Positions 48,571 to 59,684 are shown, numbered from the stretch's first letter. The stretch: DNA of 64,000 bases from Myotis daubentonii (GCF_963259705.1 NC_081847.1:85806485-85870484), one strand, 5' to 3'. The notes: generated by a model not told the origin, from the sequence alone. Numbers and translations are program-made.

Positions 48571-48590
48571 GCGGCGGCGGCGGCGGCGGG
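48571..48590. repeat. CGG triplet run
   Basis: About six consecutive GCG/CGG units on the plus strand (CCG on the MYO5B sense strand) in the promoter or leader. A second run of about six GCC units lies at 48684-48702. Such runs in CpG islands are often length-variable. Confidence 0.8.
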
Positions 48591-48683
48591 CGGGGGAGGA
48601 GCGGGCACTCCCCGCGCAGGTATGGGAGGCGGTGCGCGCGCGGGCGAGGGAGGAGGCGGCGGGCGTGGGAGCCGCGGCCCGGG

Positions 48684-48702
48684 CGCCGCCGCCGCCGCCG
48701 CC
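48684..48702. repeat. GCC triplet run
   Basis: About six GCC units on the plus strand, roughly 330 bases upstream of the MYO5B start codon, inside the CpG island. Confidence 0.8.
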
Positions 48703-49350
48703 TGGCGCCCTGCACGGCCGGGCCGGGCCGCCCCTCCGCCCCCCGTCGCCGCGGGGTCGTCCGGGCCCGGGGCGGGGAGGGCGAGCGGCGGGCGCGGGCC
48801 GCCCCCTGCTGGACGCGGGCGCCGCGGGACAGGTGCGCGCCGGGGCCGCACCTGCCGTCCTGGCTCGGTCTGCGCGGGCTGGGCGGGGACGCCGTGCAGC
48901 TGGGAGCAGGGGGGAGCGGAGGGGGCCGAGGGGAATGGACGGAGGTGTCTGCATCGCGGATGTTTCACTGTGAACACCCAGCCCGCCGGGGGCGGTGGCT
49001 CAGGGGGCTTCCTCTGCGCGCCCGGCGTCCTCAGAGCCGGGGCTGTGTCACGCCTCCCCTCCGTGTGCGGTTTCCCGCAGCTTCCAGGTGGCTGCCCTCG
49101 CCCCGCTCCGAGGGCGTGTGCTTTCCTAGGAAATCTGCACGCTCTCCTCCCCGCGCACACTGCCGCCCGCTCCCGCTCCGGCTCCCGCTCCCTCCCCAGC
49201 ACCTGGGCTTTGCCTCCTCTGCCGGGCGCCGGCTGCCCACAGCGGCCTCGCTCCTCTTCTGCTTCCGCAGAGGCGGCGTCCAGCCCCGGCCCGCAGCGCA
49301 CAGCCGCCCACGCACCAAAGGGTCGCGGGGTGGATACCCAGTCCAGAGCA

Positions 49351-49500
49351 GAAGGCAGTGAATCGATGTGTGTCTCTCTCACATAGATGTTTCCCCCTCT
49401 CCCTCCCTCTCCCCCTCCTCTCATCCTGGCCCCCTTTTTTTCCTCTAAAAAAATTAATGGGAAAAATATTCTCTGCGAGGATTAACAACAACAACAACAA
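49351..49500 (+). mobile_element. 5'-truncated Ves SINE tail
   Basis: Begins in the centre (GTGAATCGATGTGTGTCTCT) and has the TTCTCTGCGAGGATTAACAA tail; the head is missing. Confidence 0.85.
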
Positions 49501-49546
49501 AGAGTAGACATTTCAGCCAAAAAGGAAGATAAATAAAAGAGTAGAC

Positions 49547-49794
49547 CTGCCCTGGTCGGTTTGGCTCAGTGGATAGAGCATCCGCCCTGGGACTGAAGCA
49601 ACCCGGTTCAATGCCATGTCAGTCAAGGGCATTACCTCGTTTGCAGGCTCAACCCCTGGCCCTGGTTGGAGGCATGCAGGAGGCAACCAGTCACTGTGTC
49701 ACTCACATTGATGGTTCTCTCTCTGTCTCTTCCTCTCTCTCTAAAAACCAGTGGGAAAATATCCTCGTGTGAGGATAAACAAAACAAAAAAATG
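49547..49794 (+). mobile_element. Ves SINE with perfect 13-bp duplication
   Basis: Full length, GTGAGGATAAAC tail. TAAAAGAGTAGAC at 49534-49546 and 49795-49807. Confidence 0.95.
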
Positions 49795-50096
49795 TAAAAG
49801 AGTAGACATTTCAGCCCCAAAGGGAGCTAACTGGCAGGAGTTGGTGGAGTTGGTGGAGGGGAGCCGGACACACAGGAGAGGTGGCCCTGGTTTTCTGGAG
49901 GCGGCCTCGGTGCCTGGGGGAGGGGCAGCTCCGAAGGTGGCTCCAGCCAGGGAGCCCATCTGCACCTGCTGGGCGGCTGCTCCAGAGCCCCGCACCCTGG
50001 GAGGGTCTTAAGCGCCTCCTACTCAAGACCTAACCACCTGGCGGGCAGGGTCCCCATTTAACTCCCCTGGGAAGCTAGAAGCGCTCTAGGGAAGCC

Positions 50097-50122
50097 ACAC
50101 ACACACACACACACACACACAC
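50097..50122 (+). repeat. (AC)n microsatellite
   Basis: About 13 AC units. Confidence 0.9.
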
Positions 50123-50751
50123 CTTCAGGGATTCTGATCTATTGGCCAACAGTGGCCCTGAGCACCTGAATGTTTTCAGCTCCATCATTCTAAGAGATTG
50201 TACTTCCAGGGTTGACAAAGGCAGTGACCAAATGCCGTTCTCCGTTCCCAGGCAACTTTTTGAAGTGATGGCTAGTACCAGCTGGCTGCTCTCACACCCC
50301 GTCCCTCCATAACTCACCGGCTCTCTACACTTCCTGCACGTTGGAGTCCCTTTTACGAAAACAGACGCCTGGCTCCCACTCCCAGAAACTCTATCTGGGA
50401 TGCTGCCTGGGCAAAGGGGTTCTTCAGAGGGATGAGGCGGTTCTAACAGTCAGGGTTGAGAGCCAGCGCTTCCGTTCCTTCCTAGTGGTTTCGCTCAGCC
50501 CTCCTATTGAAATTGCCCTCTCCCTCCCAAGCATGGGGTGTAATGAACTCTCCCTGTCGGGTTAAACCACTCCTGTCACTTTTCTTCTTGTTCCCAGCCT
50601 GGCTTAACCACACCTTCCCCAAGTCCTCTGCTAGCTCTGCTTCCTATTCCTGGTCCCTGAATAGAACTGTGGCCCATTCCCAGAACTTTTCCTTCTCATA
50701 CACACCCCGTTTCACCTCCTGCCACAAATCCAATTCCAAGCTTCCTTAGAC

Positions 50752-50961
50752 CAGTGATGGCGAACCTATGAACTCATTTTTTTGGTTGATTTTTCTTTGT
50801 TAAATGGCATTTAAATATATAAAATAAATATCAAAAATATAAGTCTTTGTTTTACTATGGTTGCAAAGATCAAAAAATTTCTATATGTGACACGGCACCA
50901 GAGTTAAGTTAGGGTTTTTCAAAATGCTGATACGCTGAGCTCAAAAGATTCGCCATCACTG
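50752..50961. mobile_element. hAT MITE, copy A
   Basis: Ends CAGTGATGGCGAACC and TTCGCCATCACTG. Duplications CCTTAGAC (50744-50751) and CTTTAGAC (50962-50969). Same family as 53106-53340 but lacking about 25 bases near the left end. Confidence 0.9.
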
Positions 50962-51354
50962 CTTTAGACCCACCCTTGCACCTGTCAGACAGGCAGCGCT
51001 AGCAGTCCCCCTGAGACCTCTGGCCCACCCGAAACTCATTTGCTTCCATCCTTTCTCCCCACCCCCAACTCATTCCAACTTTCTGGCTTCCACCAGACCT
51101 GCACAACCTAAGGACTCAGTTCATGCTGATGAAACGGAACCCCATCTCTAAGGAGAATACTACTCTCGGCCAGAGCTTGTGAATTTCTAATCCCACAATC
51201 AGATGTGCTCTTTCCCTCCTTTAAGTAATACCGCCAAGGAAGCTTGCCGAGTGGTTCACTTCTGTGATCTCGTCTGAGCCTCAGAGCCACCCCCTCCAGG
51301 AGGTCCCACCTGAGGAGTGGTGAGGGCCGGGCACTCAACAGGGGAGACAGGAAT

Positions 51355-51660
51355 GTCATAACTGTTTTCAAATATTTGAAAATCTGTCATGTGAAGAGAG
51401 ATTGGGCTGTTTCTGCTGGATGGAGGCCAGAGCCAGACCACAGGGAGGAAGTTTCAGGGTGATAGACGGACAACCAGGAGAGAGAAATAAGAGGAACTGG
51501 TCACGAGAGGAGCAGGCATCTCATGAGAAGGGAGCCCGTTGCCCCTGGAGAAGTCAGAGGCCGGGTTATCCCTGTCCAGGATGGTGTAGATTCTACCACT
51601 GGGAGGGTAGGCTGCACCCCCATGGTTGTGCCCTGGTGGCTGCCCTCCATGCGCCTGGCT
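51355..51660 (+). mobile_element. L2/CR1-clade LINE fragment (probable)
   Basis: GTTTTCAAATATTTGAAAAT, CTGTCATGTGAAGAGAGATT and the following GCCAGAGCCAGACC resemble a common old non-LTR repeat. Confidence 0.55.
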
Positions 51661-52374
51661 CATGACACCAAAGCAAGGTGAGAGCTGTTTTCACCAGTGC
51701 TGTGTGCCATACTAACGTCAGGGAACAAAGCCCCCTCTCAAAGCTGGCTCCCTGGAAGGTTTGCTGTTAAGCCCTTTACAACTCAGTCCGACTGTAAGTC
51801 CTGTTCGCCCTTCAGAAGGGGTTCGCTGGAAGCCGGACTTTAATCCTAAATGGAATTAAAGGCTGTGGTTCCCACTAGGCATCTGACTCTGCTGCAAAAG
51901 GACTGGATTCTTTTCTGGGGGAAGAGGGAGAGGGTATTTCTATGCTTCCCCAGAACCTCCAAAATCTCTGTTCATAGAAGCTGTTCACGAGGCCGAGGGC
52001 TATGGTATAAATAACTGTGACGATGCCCTCCTGCAGGATGAAATGACAAATCTATTGGGGAGCAGAGAAGGGAGGAGAGAAACGAGGTGGCCGGGGTCAG
52101 AGGGATGCAGTGCTAACAGCCTGCACGCCCACAGCCTGCACACCCCATTGAACGCATGCCGAGCCGCTGGCCCTCCTCATTCCCACTTGCTCCCAGGTAA
52201 TCGGCTTCAGGACCCCTTTCCAGAGGATGGCGGAGCCACGTATAGTTCATCCAAAGCCTCTTGCACCCTCTTCTGGACACTTTTCCCAGTAGCTGGTTTT
52301 ATTTTTGCTTTTTCTGTCATTTTCAATATTTTATAATCCCCCAATCTTTCCAACAGGCCACTGTCCAACTGTCT

Positions 52375-52710
52375 CATTTTACAAATGAGAAAACTGAGGC
52401 TCAGGCCCTGGCCGGTAGCTCAGTTGGTTAGAACATTGTCCCAATACACCAAGGTTGTAGGTTCAATCCCCAGTCAGGTACATACAAGAATCAACCAATG
52501 AATGCATAGAAAAATGGAACAACAAATCAATGTTTCTCTCTCTCTCCCTCCCTCCTTCCTTTCCTCTCTCTAAAAAAAAAAAAAAAAAAAAAAAAATCAA
52601 TAAATTTAAAAAATAATAATAAAACCGAGGTTCAGAGAGGGGCCAGGATCTGCCCAAAAGCCACACAGCTGGTGCGTGGCCAAGAGCAGCCCGAACATTT
52701 CTGGGAAGAA
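52375..52710 (-). mobile_element. MIR interrupted by a Ves SINE
   Basis: CATTTTACAAATGAGAAAAC before, and AGGTTCAGAGAGGGGCCAGG with AAGCCACACAGCTGGTGCGT after, form one reversed MIR split by the SINE at 52405-52620. Confidence 0.8.
52405..52620 (+). mobile_element. Ves-type SINE with long poly-A
   Basis: CAGTTGGTTAGAACATTGTC head, TC-rich region, about 27 A, then TCAATAAATTT. Duplications AAAACTGAGGCTCAG and AAAACCGAGGTTCAG. Confidence 0.92.
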
Positions 52711-53024
52711 ATAGGATGTTGATAGTGGTTCACAGGCCCTGCCTGAGTAGCAGAGAATTTCACTCGCAATCTCTCCCCACCCGCTTGCTCAGAAAGCATG
52801 CCCTTCACCCCATACCACCCATTAATAAAGCAAAATTGAACCCAGGTCTTGCTGTGGGGCCCAGGTTTCCACCGGATTCCAGGTGAGACTTCCTTGTGTC
52901 CTGAGGCAAAGAGAGGGAATCAGAGCCAGAGGTTGGTGTAAGGATGGACCTCAGAGCTTGCATTAATTAAATAACCTGTAAATTACATGCTTTCTGTTTC
53001 CAAATCCTACCCATGCTTTACGAA

Positions 53025-53430
53025 CATGATTCTCAGTCTTGGCTACACATTAGAATCACCTGGGAATCACTCCCAAAAAACTGACCCCTGTGCCTCCTCC
53101 TAGATCAGTGATGGCAAACCTATGACACACGTGTCAGAGGTGACACGCGAACTCATTTTTTGGGTTGATTTTTCTTTGTTAAATGGCATTTAGATATATA
53201 AAATAAATATCAAAAATATAAATCTTTGTTTTATTATAGTTGTAAATATCAAAAAATTTCTATATGTGACACGGCACCAGAGTTAAGTTAGGGTTTTTCA
53301 AAATGCTGACACGCCGAGCTCAAAAGGTTTGCCATCACTGTCCTAGAAGCTCCAATTTAATTGTTCTGGGGTGTGGTCCTTAAACACTTCCGGGTCATTC
53401 TAACGCAGAGCCAGGGCCGAGAGCCTCTGC
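53025..53430 (+). mobile_element. MER5A interrupted by a hAT MITE
   Basis: GGCTACACATTAGAATCACC before and CTCCAATTTAATTGTTCTGG after are the two parts of a MER5A element (hAT-Charlie). Confidence 0.8.
53106..53340. mobile_element. hAT MITE, copy B
   Basis: Ends CAGTGATGGCAAACC and GGTTTGCCATCACTG. Duplications TCCTAGAT (53098-53105) and TCCTAGAA (53341-53348). It retains ATGACACACGTGTCAGAGG, which copy A lacks. Confidence 0.92.
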
Positions 53431-54514
53431 AAGTCCACACCGTGAGGCGGCTCTTCTCCAGGCCCACCCCTTAGTAGCCACCTGCTGGCACCTCTGATCA
53501 TATTCGCATCCCCAGCCTCGGCAGCTTTGGAGTGTGGGGAAGCATATCATTGAGGATTTTATTTTTATGCTCTAGCTAAAAGTTTATGGTCTCTTTCCAT
53601 TTCAACATATGTTACTCCATAAATTAGGCTGTGAAATTCTCACATGCATAAGTCATCTTTTCACTCAAGCATCTTGTCGTTGCTGCTCAAACTGGTCTTC
53701 AAGCTCAGTCCACCGGCGCTGAGAGTTGCAACAGTCTGGCTCCTGGCTCCCCATTCCTCTCCCCTCGGCACCACCACAGGCAGGCTCAGCCTCGGAGCTG
53801 CTACCAGTTTTAAGCCCACGTCTCATAACTTTGTTCCAATATTCGCAGCATTCCCTCCTAGATGCTTGGACCTGCTTCTACTTTGCTTCCAGATTCCTGA
53901 GCTGTGATTACTCTCCTGTCAGGATTCCTGCTCCTCCCTGGGGTGTCTGCTTGGCTCTGGGGTCAGTGGTTCTTAATCAGTGTCCCATGGCAGACTGAGG
54001 CAGCACTGTGAACTGTCACTCTTGGGCCACCAAACGCTCACTACAATGAAAAATTAAATGTTGTTCCGGCCGAAGATACCCACTTCTATGAACCGCATGC
54101 CATGTGCTTTGAGAGGTAAGAAATGAGGCCCCCTGCTTGCCGGCACGTTCCAAGCTGGGCGTGTGGACAGCGCGATCAAGCCCTCCATCCACACGCGGGA
54201 GATCAGGGGCAGAGTGCTGGCCTGGGTGCTGTCACAGACACCGGAGGCACCGCGCTGCTGCAGTAACGACCGTGTTGTGTCCACCGCCAACTTGTCTAGT
54301 TCTGTGTCTTTCCATCCTTTCAGAGGTGTCAGCAAATATTCTGGCATTTCCCGTGTGACTTGAAACATACACTCTTTTGTATACAAAACACTTGAAGAAA
54401 CCCACAGCGGTCAGGTTCATCCTCCATAACTGAGCCCGGATTCATCATCCAACCGCTTCTAGTCAGTAGCATGGACGGGGATCTTGCTGGCTCCTTGGCA
54501 ATTACGATCAGACA

Positions 54515-54645
54515 TCGAAATGCACAGTCCCTTTGACCCAGAGATGCCACTGTAGGAACGGACTTTCCTGATGTACAAGTTCATTCGTTGCAGCACGATG
54601 AAATAACGGAAGACTGCAATCCATCTGAAGGTCCATGTAAGGCAG
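54515..54645 (+). mobile_element. L1M fragment
   Basis: CACAGTCCCTTTGACCCAGA and TCATTCGTTGCAGCACGATG, CATCTGAAGGTCCATG follow the old L1 3' order. Confidence 0.7.
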
Positions 54646-54951
54646 TCTCCCGGTGGCACGGCGCCCTAAGGAGGTTTGTCCATGGAGCTCTCGGTCCAAA
54701 CCCGAGTCATAGCAGTCTCTGAGAGTAGTTCGCCAGAACATTTGCAGGCGAGGGCAGGGCATTGCACACATGGGACTGAGGACAGGTGAGTTTGGGGTCA
54801 GAAAAGGGAGAACTGGCTTGGGTTGTGGGGGAAGGTGGGCAGCTGTGTCCTTGTGGAAGAAAAGGACATGAGTGATGTGTCCAGAGGTGGGGTTATAAAG
54901 TGGGGTCCTGCCACTGGGTGCAGAGCTGAGACAAGAGATGAATGTCATGAG

Positions 54952-54975
54952 CGGGGGGGGGGGGGGGGGGGGGGA
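54952..54975 (+). repeat. Poly-G run
   Basis: More than 20 consecutive G with a single A near the end. Confidence 0.95.
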
Positions 54976-55414
54976 GGGTCTGAAGGCAGAGCGGGAATTG
55001 CCAGAGAGCTTGATTTTGTAGTTTTTACTATGTAATGGGACTGGCACGGTGACTCCTCTGGCAGGAAAGGTAATTTCCCTGCCCAGTAATGGAAGAATCC
55101 CCCCAGTTCCTGGCCGAGGGGGCCTGCGTGCAGCACGTTGTTGGGAAAGCACATTCAATCTGGGTGATTTCCTCCCTTGCGTTTCTGCCGCACATCCATT
55201 TCCCCCGTTCTTGGCCCCAGACTTGGAATTGATTTGCAGCATTTACGATGAGATGATTTGTTGTTTGGTGTAATTGCCCTAAATCTTGATCTGGCCCTAT
55301 TCTCCCCGCCCCAGTTTTCTACAAATCACTGAGCTGCCTCCAGCTTCTCGCCCCCTGTCAGGTGCCAGACCTGGCTGCCTCCTGGGCTGCAGCGAGATCT
55401 GCAGTCAGCCCTTT

Positions 55415-55495
55415 GGAAAAATTCACCACACTGTGCACTTTTCACATTTTACTGTATGAATGTTATACCTCAATCACAAAAAGGAAAAAAATCCC
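55415..55495 (+). mobile_element. L1M 3' terminal fragment
   Basis: CACATTTTACTGTATGAATG and TTATACCTCAATCACAAAAA are a typical L1M end. Confidence 0.75.
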
Positions 55496-56299
55496 CGTCA
55501 AGTGCCCATGGCTATAATGAGGACCAAGTCAAACTAGAAATGCTTGTAAAATACTGAACACATCTGAATGGTTATTGGTAAGTAATAATAATGTGAAGAC
55601 ATTATAATAATGTGAAGTTGTTAGAGCCTCAAAAAAGCCATGCTATTCTTCTGGACCTGCAATAACTTGACCAGAACAGAAACTGAGCACCTGTGAGCAG
55701 GTACACGGTTTCACTGGAAGGACAGGAGACGTATTAGGATCTGTTTCTGGTGCTGAGTTTAGCACTTGGCATTTGCTGAGTGCTTGCCCTTGCTTGTATC
55801 ATCTCATTCAGCTTCCTGGCAGGCAAGACAGGTGTACTGCTGCCCTCAGTTCCTTGACCTCTCAACTGGCCTTGGAAGTCCATCGAGCACCCAGGCCCCA
55901 ACTCTCAAGGCTACTAAGGCTCTGCAGGCCCCCTGTTGCCTGTCACCTAACAGTGCCCCTTCTTCCTCCTGTGTTAATAGTCCAGTTATTAGTAGTGTTA
56001 AATCATGCAATCAAGACTGTGCCCTTAGTGAGAAAGGAGGAAGGGTGGTCTGGCCACGAGGCATGCGTAGTGGGCAGTAACTGAAATTCCATTGAAATCT
56101 GGTGGGGTTTAGGAAATGTTCCTTTTTCTAATTTGGAGTATGGGACTTCCTGGTCTGCCCCAGAATGGTCTGCCCTCCTGCCCCAAGATAGATCCTCCCA
56201 TTGAGCTGAGTCCACTTCTCACTATGGAAGAGTCACCCTCTCTCCCCGCGAGCAGACTCACCTCCAAATATTCTCTTCCTTGTCTAGGCCATTTACACT

Positions 56300-56375
56300 T
56301 CACACCACCTGTAAGGCCAGTTCAAGTGCCACCTTTCCCCAGAAGCCTTCCTGGATGGCCCCACCTGTCATAAAC
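56300..56375 (+). mobile_element. L2 LINE fragment
   Basis: AAGTGCCACCTTTCCCCAGA with AGCCTTCCTGGATGGCCCC. Confidence 0.6.
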
Positions 56376-56520
56376 CTCTCCCTTTCCCAAGCTCCAGAGC
56401 AGCAGTGGTGTGGCTCCACAGTGGGACTTGGATAGCACTGCCCTCTTCCAAGGCTCTGAAAGCTCCCCCGAGAAGCTACTCCAAATAAACATAAAATCTA
56501 CAGAAAAACCGTGGGGTGCT

Positions 56521-56747
56521 GCCTGGTTGGGCATAGCTCAGTGGTTGAGCATGGATCTATGAACCAAGAGGCCACGGTTGGATTCCCGGTCAGGGCACAT
56601 GCCCGGGTTGAGGGCTTGGTCCCCAGTGTGGGGTGTGCAGGAGGCAGCCCATCAGTGATTCTCTCTCATCATTGATGTTTCAATCTCTTCCTCCCTCCCT
56701 CTTCTTTCCGCTCTGAAATCAATAAAAATATATTTTGAAAACAAAAC
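56521..56747 (+). mobile_element. Ves SINE
   Basis: Full length; flanks AAAAACCGTGGGGTGCT and AAAAAAGGGGAGTGCT. Confidence 0.93.
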
Positions 56748-58009
56748 AAAAAAGGGGAGTGCTCTTCAAAGGCAGCTTCAGACATGCTCTCTGCCCGTGT
56801 TCCAGCCAGGTATCTCCCTTCAGCTCAGCTGCATAGACATTCTGGAGCCTTTAAAGAAGGCACAACAATGTCTGGTCTACTCTCTTGATGGTATTTAAGA
56901 CAGCACTTGGTTCTATGTTGCCTGGTACTGATGTCAATTATTTCTTGTTTGTCAGTCTTGATCTTCAACAAGGCGGTACCCTCCTCTGTCTTATTCCTTG
57001 TGCTCCTTAGGGTCCAGCAGAGGGCTTGTCATAGCCAAGCGAGAGCACCAGTTCCTGAAGACTTGGAGACACTCTGCTAAAAACATACTGTGCTTGGTAA
57101 ATTCAGCAAATTCTCTTTATTCCTATTATTTATAGTATTAATGTTGACAGGCTTAATGAGTAATTGTTGGTGTTTTAATTGCATTTTTATTGATTTCTCC
57201 AGTTGTTAAGTACAATTTTTAAAAAGCCAATTGGACTTTAAACTGCACTGCTGCTGTTTCCCAAGGTAATATTGTACTTTTTCATCACATCCTTGAAAAG
57301 TGTACTCAGCACATTTGGTAGGCTGAGGAGATGAACTGCTCAGACACAACACTGGCCTCTGAGGCGTGCACATCAATAAACATGTCTTCACTCCCGTCAC
57401 ACGTCTTCCCAGTTTAGGGTTAAGTTATTGCTCATTCTGCTCGTGTATACACTGGATAATTCGTGTGTCCCACCGTCTTCCTCCGGTTGACAGCTGTGGG
57501 GTTGGTATTGACCCCTATGTACCACAGGTCCTCAGTCCTTTCTCTAAAACCCTTGGGGCCAGATGTGTTTTGAAGTCTTAACTTTGGGGATTTGAGAAAA
57601 GTGAGCAGATGCCTAAGGCTTTGGTTTTGTAACAGTCTCAGCCAGAGCAAGGGTGGTGCCCAGTAATTTAAAACATTACTAATTCTATAGTAAAACATAG
57701 ATCATTTTAAGTAGCTTCTTATTTGTTCAGGTCAGGCTTTGCTGATAAATGAGGTTTAGCATCAAACTTTCTGGTTTCATAGATTTTTGGGTTTTCCAGT
57801 CATAGATAAGGGCTGGTGGCCTGTGTCCGACTTCTGAGGTGGACTGGAGTAGAACTGGCCACTGGGTTTGTCAGAGATCCCAGACCCTGGCTCCACCAGC
57901 ACCATGCGGCACTCATTCAGTTGGGGATTACAGTTCAATCCACCAAACATTGAGGTCGTGTCTATGTGCCAGACACTATGAGAGACTTTAAGGGGAATAA
58001 GATAGGGCT

Positions 58010-58400
58010 CTGTCTTAATGGGCTCAGGCTGCTATAACAAATCCCAGGAGTGGGGGTGGGGAGGGGGAGGGGGAGGGAAATGGGTGGGGAGGGACTTAAG
58101 CAGCATTTATTTTCTCACAGTTCTGGAGGCTGGGAGTGTAAGATCAAGCTGCCAACAGATTGGTTCTGGTGAGGACTCACTCCCTTTCTGTCTTGAAGAT
58201 GGTCACCTTCTCACTGCATCCTCACCTGTCTTCTCTGCATGCAGGGAGAGAGCAATCTCGGTGTCTTTTCCTCTTCTTATCAGGACATGGTGGGGAGAGG
58301 GGGAGGAGGAGGAGAGCACAGAGGGAATAAATGTGATGGGAAAAATAAAATAAAATAAATAAGGACACCAGCCCTATCTGATTAGGGCCCCACCCTTTTA
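58010..58400 (-). mobile_element. Old LTR-like interspersed repeat
   Basis: GGCTGCTATAACAAATCCCA, TTTCTCACAGTTCTGGAGGC and GATTAGGGCCCCACCC; same class as 33247-33549, opposite strand. Confidence 0.65.
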
Positions 58401-58409
58401 CCTTTACAT

Positions 58410-59060
58410 GGCCAACAATATACTGATAACAAACCTGACAAAGATATCACAATAGGCCTAGATCCAAGATATATAATAGACCAAGATCAACATAGTGCAT
58501 ATATATGTATGTATATATATATATATATATATATACATACATATATATATTAATATATATGAAATGTAGCAACATGTTAAAAATATATAACATGACCAAA
58601 TGGCATTTATCCTACATATGCAAAGTTACTTAGTACCTGCAAATAAGTTAATATAATATACCTTACTATAGTAGATAAAAACTCAAAACCAAAACTCTCA
58701 GAGAGTCTAGCATACAATTTGCATAAATAAATTTTAAATCTACAGAGAGAATACCAATTGGCCTTGAAAACGTTTCTCTAAAAAGTCTAACTTTCTAAAA
58801 ACTGCTTTTGCCAATGTGGCAGTTGAAAGCAAAATATGAAAATGTTTATCCCCTTTGACACAGAAATCCCACTCCAGGGAACTGATTGATCCTAAGAAAA
58901 TAATTCAGATGAATATTGTTGTTACAGTGTAATTTGTAGCAGTGACAAATTTTAAGCAAAGGCCAATGTTTAATAAATTATAGTACATTGCCTCAGTAGA
59001 CGACTGTGTAGCCATTATACTTTAGAAATATGATTGTGAAGCAACATGACAGTGGTTATC
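58410..59060 (+). mobile_element. L1M fragment
   Basis: GACCAAATGGCATTTATCCT and CCTTTGACACAGAAATCCCA, AAATTATAGTACATTGCCTC are L1 ORF2-end and 3' sequence, interrupted by an AT repeat. Confidence 0.75.
58498..58560. repeat. (AT)n microsatellite, palindromic
   Basis: About 60 bases of AT and GTAT/CATAC units able to form a cruciform. Confidence 0.9.
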
Positions 59061-59134
59061 ATGTAAAACTCAGCTACCATATGAGCATCCCTGAGAGAGT
59101 TCCCTCAGAGGAAACTGAGAGAAATGAAGATCAT

Positions 59135-59455
59135 TTTAATGTTGAAGGTTAGGAATATGAGCATGTTCATTTCCACCCCTTTAAAAAATTAACCAGTAAG
59201 ACCTAGTTTACAGAGGGCCTAAGATTCCCGGCCGGAATCCCCCACAAAACAGGGTTCGCATTTTAGGTGGTAGATGGGATAAAGTCAGCTAGGTGAGGAA
59301 AATGTGTAAGTCTGTGAAATCGAATACAGGAACAAAATTATGTATCATTATGCAAACTCAGAGAAAAAGGAAGTTTATCTAGAGCTCAAAGGAACATATA
59401 AGTGTATTTTAGTTAAAAATATTAAAAGACTGAAAAAACACTGATGTTTACGAAA
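59135..59455 (-). other. CFAP53: Candidate CFAP53 3' UTR with ATTAAA signal
   Basis: Downstream of the CFAP53 stop the minus strand is AT-rich without a recognised repeat until an L1M fragment ends near 59060. The nearest plausible polyadenylation hexamer on the minus strand is ATTAAA at 59140-59135, about 315 bases past the stop. No AATAAA lies closer. The end point is a guess. Confidence 0.4.
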
Positions 59456-59684
59456 CTACGGTGGGAGCTTCGCAGGGCACGCCCTCCGCATGGGGTGGAC
59501 GTTCCGGAGCTGCACCCGGGAGTGGCACAGGAGCTCCTGGATCTTGTCCTGGCACATCTTGTCTGCTGCTCTCCCTGCCTCCAGCTCCCGGCGCTCCTCT
59601 TCCTTCTGTGCTTCCCGCGCCTGCTGCTGGTAGGACATTTGCATCTGAAGCTCCTTCTGGTACTCCTGGGTTAACCCGGAGCGC
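59456..59684 (-). CDS. CFAP53: CFAP53 (CCDC11) last coding exon
   Basis: The minus strand from 59684 follows an acceptor (CTGCAG, 59690-59685) and reads in phase 2 as RRSGLTQEYQKELQ, then QMQMSYQQQAREAQKEEE, ending NVHPMRRACPAKLPP and a TAG at 59458-59456. Human CFAP53 ends NIHPMRKACPSKLPP, and the match continues across the exon, including QMQ.YQQQ and AG.AA.KMC.DK.QE. The exon is 229 bases. CFAP53 is a charged coiled-coil protein of the trichoplein/TPH family found at centriolar satellites, basal bodies and as a microtubule inner protein of motile cilia. Loss causes heterotaxy (HTX6) and abnormal nodal cilia. The exon encodes the end of the coiled coil and a short proline-ended tail. No frameshift or stop breaks it, so the gene looks intact here. 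Confidence 0.95.

Larger units (their letters stand above)
48359..48600 (-). other. MYO5B: Probable MYO5B 5' untranslated leader
   Basis: This is the sequence immediately upstream of the MYO5B start codon on the minus strand. It is GC-rich and contains an AAGATGGCG motif and a ten-codon upstream ORF (48440-48469), described separately, plus a CGG-type triplet run at its far end. The upper boundary is a guess because the transcription start is not visible. The region could include part of the core promoter. Confidence 0.5.
47080..49330. promoter_or_regulatory. MYO5B: CpG island promoter of MYO5B
   Basis: This stretch is extremely GC-rich with dense CpG, and it is centred on the MYO5B first exon. 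It extends about 1.2 kb into intron 1 and about 1 kb upstream of the start codon. No TATA box is evident upstream of the ATG. GC boxes of the GGGGCGGGG type occur on the plus strand near 48770 and 48880. CGG/GCC triplet runs lie at 48571-48590 and 48684-48702. The exact transcription start cannot be read from sequence. Very long open frames on both strands here (up to 456 codons) come from the scarcity of AT-rich stop codons and are not genes. A divergent non-coding transcript on the plus strand is possible, as at many CpG promoters, but nothing specific marks it. Confidence 0.85.
49331..59134. other. MYO5B-CFAP53 intergenic region
   Basis: About 10 kb between the MYO5B CpG island and the CFAP53 3' end. 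It contains four Ves SINEs or fragments, two related hAT MITEs, MER5, MIR, L2 and L1M remnants and several microsatellites. No gene was recognised. Unassigned stretches include 49800-50750, 51665-52370, 53430-54510 and 56760-57950. Confidence 0.8.

Noticed and set aside
47073..49424. Very long open frames on both strands of the CpG island (up to 456 codons at 48054-49424 minus, 454 at 47590-48954 minus, 379 at 47834-48973 plus)
   Set aside because: They overlap one another in several frames, are low-complexity Arg/Pro/Gly/Ala, and arise from high GC content. Only the nine-codon MYO5B exon has homology and a splice donor.
54054..54386. Open frame of 110 codons on the minus strand
   Set aside because: Not similar to a protein I know; lies beside an L1M fragment and could be chance.
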